39,352 bases of DNA from a virus. The position numbers and the translations under genes were made by a program. Location of the stretch: positions 1-39,352 of the IMG/VR virus record IMGVR_UViG_3300020596_000058. One strand, 5' to 3'. How positions within the stretch are numbered: the first letter of the stretch is position 1; the number at the start of each line of letters is the position of its first letter. A model generated the notes under the pieces. The model did not search any database. It saw only the letters and a list, made by a program, of their open reading frames with translations, and had not been told where the DNA came from. Shown piece by piece: positions 37,434 through 39,352 of the stretch.

Positions 37434-37777
37434 GGCGTCACCGGCCGCTTTGGGATGATGCCTCGGACCTGGGCGGCGGTAGGGAGGTCGGCGTCCTCGG
37501 GGAGGATGTCGATCGCCTCGACCGCGATGTCGATCGCCTCGACCGCGATGTCGTGGGCCCGCCCGCTCGGTCGGTACCCGACGAGGCCGTAGACCACCGC
37601 TCGACGGCGGAGAGCTCCCTTCACGAGGTCGAGGGAGATCGCAGCGCCGAAGTTGCACCGCACCCTGGTTGTCGTGAGGGAGTCATAGAGGCTGAAGTAG
37701 TGGGTCCGTTGGTGCACGTTGATCGCCTCGACTGTGCCCTCGATCGACCCGTGCACCGTCCGCATCGGGCTCGTCAC
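37430..37777 (-). CDS. Hypothetical protein with an internal 7-codon duplication
   Basis: 115 residues, GTG 37777 (GTGA overlap). HGSIEGTVEAINVHQRTHYF, then CNFGAAISLDLVKGALRRRA and VYGLVGYRPSGRAHDI, which looks like a small beta-rich fold followed by an HTH-type turn. Near the C terminus, a 21-bp tandem duplication (37505-37546) gives (DIAVEAI) twice. Not recognised. Confidence 0.62.
   Translation of the reverse strand: MTSPMRTVHGSIEGTVEAINVHQRTHYFSLYDSLTTTRVRCNFGAAISLDLVKGALRRRAVVYGLVGYRPSGRAHDIAVEAIDIAVEAIDILPEDADLPTAAQVRGIIPKRPVTP
37505..37546. repeat. 21-bp tandem duplication inside a small gene
   Basis: GATGTCGATCGCCTCGACCGC occurs twice in a row (37505-37525 and 37526-37546), with a partial third copy start. 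It is in frame and adds seven residues. The copies are identical, so the duplication is recent. Confidence 0.85.
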
Positions 37778-38295
37778 GGCGTTTCTCCTGCCACGTCGTA
37801 GGCGGCGCCGACCGCTGACAGGAGCGCCCCGTCCGGTGTCCACAGTCCCTGCCGACCCTTAGCGGGAACAGGGTCGATGAGACGCACGTCTCGGAGCAGC
37901 CACGCCCAGCGACGATCCCCGAAGTCGCCGAGCTGGCGCTGACCCTCGACGCTCCACGCCCACGAGCCGTCGGCGGGCGGAGACTCTTCGCCGCTGTCTA
38001 GGTCCACGATGGGCACCACGTCAGCGAGGCTGGCCACGGCCACCACCGCACCCAACGGCAGGACGAGGCCGTCTACGTCGTAGGCGTGGCGGTAGGCGAG
38101 GCTCACCCGCTCGTGGTCCAGATGCTTCTGGGCGAGCGCCCAGCCTGCGCCCTCCCACGAAAGGTCCGGGCTGGCCTTCCCGGCGTGGATCAGCAGGCTG
38201 CCCCGGTACGAGGTCTTCCACGACCGTGTTTCGATCGTCTTCTCGCCGCAAGCGATGAGCGATGCCCACGGCTGACGAACCGTCAACGCCCTCAT
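37774..38295 (-). CDS. ASCH-domain protein
   Basis: 173 residues, ATG 38295 (ATGA with the upstream gene); the longer open frame upstream is a shadow. ALTVRQPWASLIACGEKTIE then TRSWKTSYRGSLLIHAGKAS is the ASCH signature (QPWAxLI.G.KtiE.R.w.t.yRG.l.IHa). It also has LPLGAVVAVASLADVVPIVD. ASCH proteins bind RNA or act as small nucleases or activators, and phages carry them often in early operons; one possibility is degrading host RNA. Confidence 0.85.
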   Translation of the reverse strand: MRALTVRQPWASLIACGEKTIETRSWKTSYRGSLLIHAGKASPDLSWEGAGWALAQKHLDHERVSLAYRHAYDVDGLVLPLGAVVAVASLADVVPIVDLDSGEESPPADGSWAWSVEGQRQLGDFGDRRWAWLLRDVRLIDPVPAKGRQGLWTPDGALLSAVGAAYDVAGETP

Positions 38296-38723
38296 GGCGT
38301 CACCTCGAGGTTGAGCAGTGCGCCCGGATGGCGCTCCGCCCACGCGCACGCCCAACACGACGGGCACAGCACATACGACCGTTCGCCCGACGGATGCCCG
38401 CCGTGGACCAGCCCGGCCGCCGCCCACCCCTCGTTGTCGATCGACCACACCGGGTTCGGGCGACCGCACCAGTCGCACACCATCTCCGTGTGGCACAGCT
38501 CGCGGCTGTGGGGATGGTCGGCCTCGTACTTCTGTGCGACGGCAAGGTCGCGTCCAGCGTCGGCGGCGACCCGCTGCCACCTGGCGCCCGACACGTCCTC
38601 ACCTGCGGCGACGGCGGCGACTAGCGCCGACGGGACGAGCGCGGCTTCCCGCCACAGCACTTCACGGGTCCGGGCCGTCCAGAACTCCCGCTTCCACACT
38701 TTCGCCGTCTCGTCGGGGATCAT
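38292..38723 (-). CDS. Hypothetical zinc-motif protein
   Basis: 143 residues, ATG 38723 overlapping the gp3-like stop (ATGA). N-terminal helix region (MIPDETAKVWKREFWTARTR, LVPSALVAAVAAGEDVSGAR), then MVCDWCGRPNPVWSIDNEGW and YVLCPSCWACAWAERHPGAL, a four-cysteine site with extra Cys. Zinc-binding likely. It is coupled to the gp3-like gene and may work with it. Confidence 0.65.
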   Translation of the reverse strand: MIPDETAKVWKREFWTARTREVLWREAALVPSALVAAVAAGEDVSGARWQRVAADAGRDLAVAQKYEADHPHSRELCHTEMVCDWCGRPNPVWSIDNEGWAAAGLVHGGHPSGERSYVLCPSCWACAWAERHPGALLNLEVTP

Positions 38724-39352
38724 GCCGCGTTCCTGACGGTGCGCAGCTTCCATGCCCCATCGCCGGACAGATGAGGCTCCACGACACCGCTGTCGATCTG
38801 GTCGAGCAGCCGATGCACGGCCAACCCTTCTTCCTTCGTCAGCACAGCCGACGAGGTGGCACGGCCATCCGACGCCAGCGCGCACAGCAGATGGCGGATG
38901 GCGTCGATCGCGGCTCGGGACTTCCCGGCCAACGGTGCGCCGTCCTGCGCCATCGTCGCCATGCGGGCTCGGGCCGCCACTGCGGTCTGCTCGGCGGTGG
39001 CCGGGTCGCCCCCCGACGGCGGGGAGGCACCGTCGGGGGGCTCGCCGTCACCAGCGTCAGGCACGACGCTGGAGGCTGGGGGCGGATCGTCGGGACCGTC
39101 GAGCTCCGCGTACGTCGCGTCGAGCGCTGGGCCGGGGGCGATGCCGTCGAACTTGGCGGCCGCCGGCACACCAAGCCGCGCCGCGTGTTCGTTGTGGACC
39201 CGGCGGACGGTCGCCTTGCCGATGTGCCGTTCGGCCATCAGTGCCGCCAGGTCCTCGAGGTCGGTGGACGTGGCGGCCACGCTCTCCTCCACGATCTCGG
39301 CGTCCACCACCACGTCGAGCGGGAGGGCACCGGAGGGGGCGGGCACGGGCTC
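38720..39352 (-). CDS. phiC31 gp3-like protein, C-terminal part (continues from 840-1)
   Basis: Bases 39352-39330 repeat 33-11, and the frame stays open, so this is the second half of one 479-residue protein; a start at ATG 39346 is not needed. It carries DVVVDAEIVEESVAATSTDL, an HTH-like stretch (DLAALMAERHIGKATVRRVH), a disordered Pro/Gly/Ser linker, and a helical end with VLTKEEGLAVHRLLDQIDSG followed by DGAWKLRTVRNAA. The LTK...LL..I segment resembles the plus-strand 73-residue protein at 5192. phiC31 gp3 itself (about 240 residues) lacks such a C-terminal half, so this is an extended variant. Confidence 0.8.
   Translation of the reverse strand, partial: EPVPAPSGALPLDVVVDAEIVEESVAATSTDLEDLAALMAERHIGKATVRRVHNEHAARLGVPAAAKFDGIAPGPALDATYAELDGPDDPPPASSVVPDAGDGEPPDGASPPSGGDPATAEQTAVAARARMATMAQDGAPLAGKSRAAIDAIRHLLCALASDGRATSSAVLTKEEGLAVHRLLDQIDSGVVEPHLSGDGAWKLRTVRNAA
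39330..39352. repeat. Terminal overlap, copy 2 (matches 11-33)
   Basis: Identical to bases 11-33. Marks the circular closure of the assembly in the gp3-like gene. See copy 1. Confidence 0.85.

Noticed and set aside
1-39352. Lysogeny genes (integrase, attP, cI-like repressor) or tRNA genes
   Set aside because: None could be identified on either strand. The ribbon-helix-helix and HTH proteins are not enough to claim lysogeny, and the gp3-like protein alone is not evidence for integration.

Overview
Nature of the window. This is essentially a whole genome of a tailed siphovirus (HK97-type head, tape measure of about 760 residues), high in GC. The host is probably an actinobacterium: there is a WhiB-type iron-sulfur regulator, a phiC31 gp3-like protein, an Rpf-like cell-wall lysozyme, and two promoters that look leaderless. 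The window ends are an arbitrary cut of a circular assembly. Bases 39330-39352 repeat bases 11-33, and joining them restores one uninterrupted 479-codon gene. The implied circle is about 39.32 kb. No integrase, DNA polymerase, tRNA gene or CRISPR array was seen. Almost every gene is on the minus strand; only three small genes (5192-6083) are on the plus strand.

Layout in minus-strand transcription order. From a likely leaderless promoter at 4484-4455, a very compact early/replication block runs from 4448 down to 1, wraps through 39352, and continues to about 28.2 kb. Most genes overlap by 1 or 4 bases. It carries a ribbon-helix-helix protein, zinc-motif proteins, a pentapeptide-repeat protein, a Cas4/RecB-like nuclease, the gp3-like protein, an ASCH protein, many tiny unknown genes, a RuvC-like resolvase, an HTH-WhiB fusion, a DNA methyltransferase and a DnaB-N/RepA-like ATPase. 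Near 28.9-29.03 kb lies a GGACCC-rich repeat tract that could be an origin. An HNH endonuclease and a small membrane protein follow. After a hairpin (27674-27644) comes the late module: small and large terminase, a 52-residue membrane protein, portal, prohead protease and major capsid.

A strong hairpin (21723-21693) separates the capsid gene from a block of sugar-modifying genes (21.5-16.8 kb): four glycosyltransferase proteins with five catalytic domains, a PglD/NeuD-like acyltransferase and a SAM methyltransferase. Connector and neck genes follow (16.8-14.9 kb), then another glycosyltransferase (CgeB-like), the major tail protein, a gp10-like component, the tail chaperone pair with a canonical CCCTTTG slippery site, the tape measure, two tail-tip proteins, a holin candidate, an amidase endolysin and a membrane/coiled-coil protein. 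A lipoprotein lysozyme gene (4987-4586) lies between the plus-strand operon and the early promoter.

How it works together. The late genes build a virion that is probably glycosylated or otherwise decorated with sugar. Lysis uses an amidase plus holin, possibly helped by the Rpf-like lipoprotein. The early block supplies recombination and junction-resolving functions and a helicase-like ATPase, while host polymerase does the synthesis. Two promoters of the same layout face away from each other around 4.45-5.19 kb and probably act as the regulatory switch, with the ribbon-helix-helix and HTH proteins as candidate regulators. Functions come from motif recognition by eye; no database search was run.
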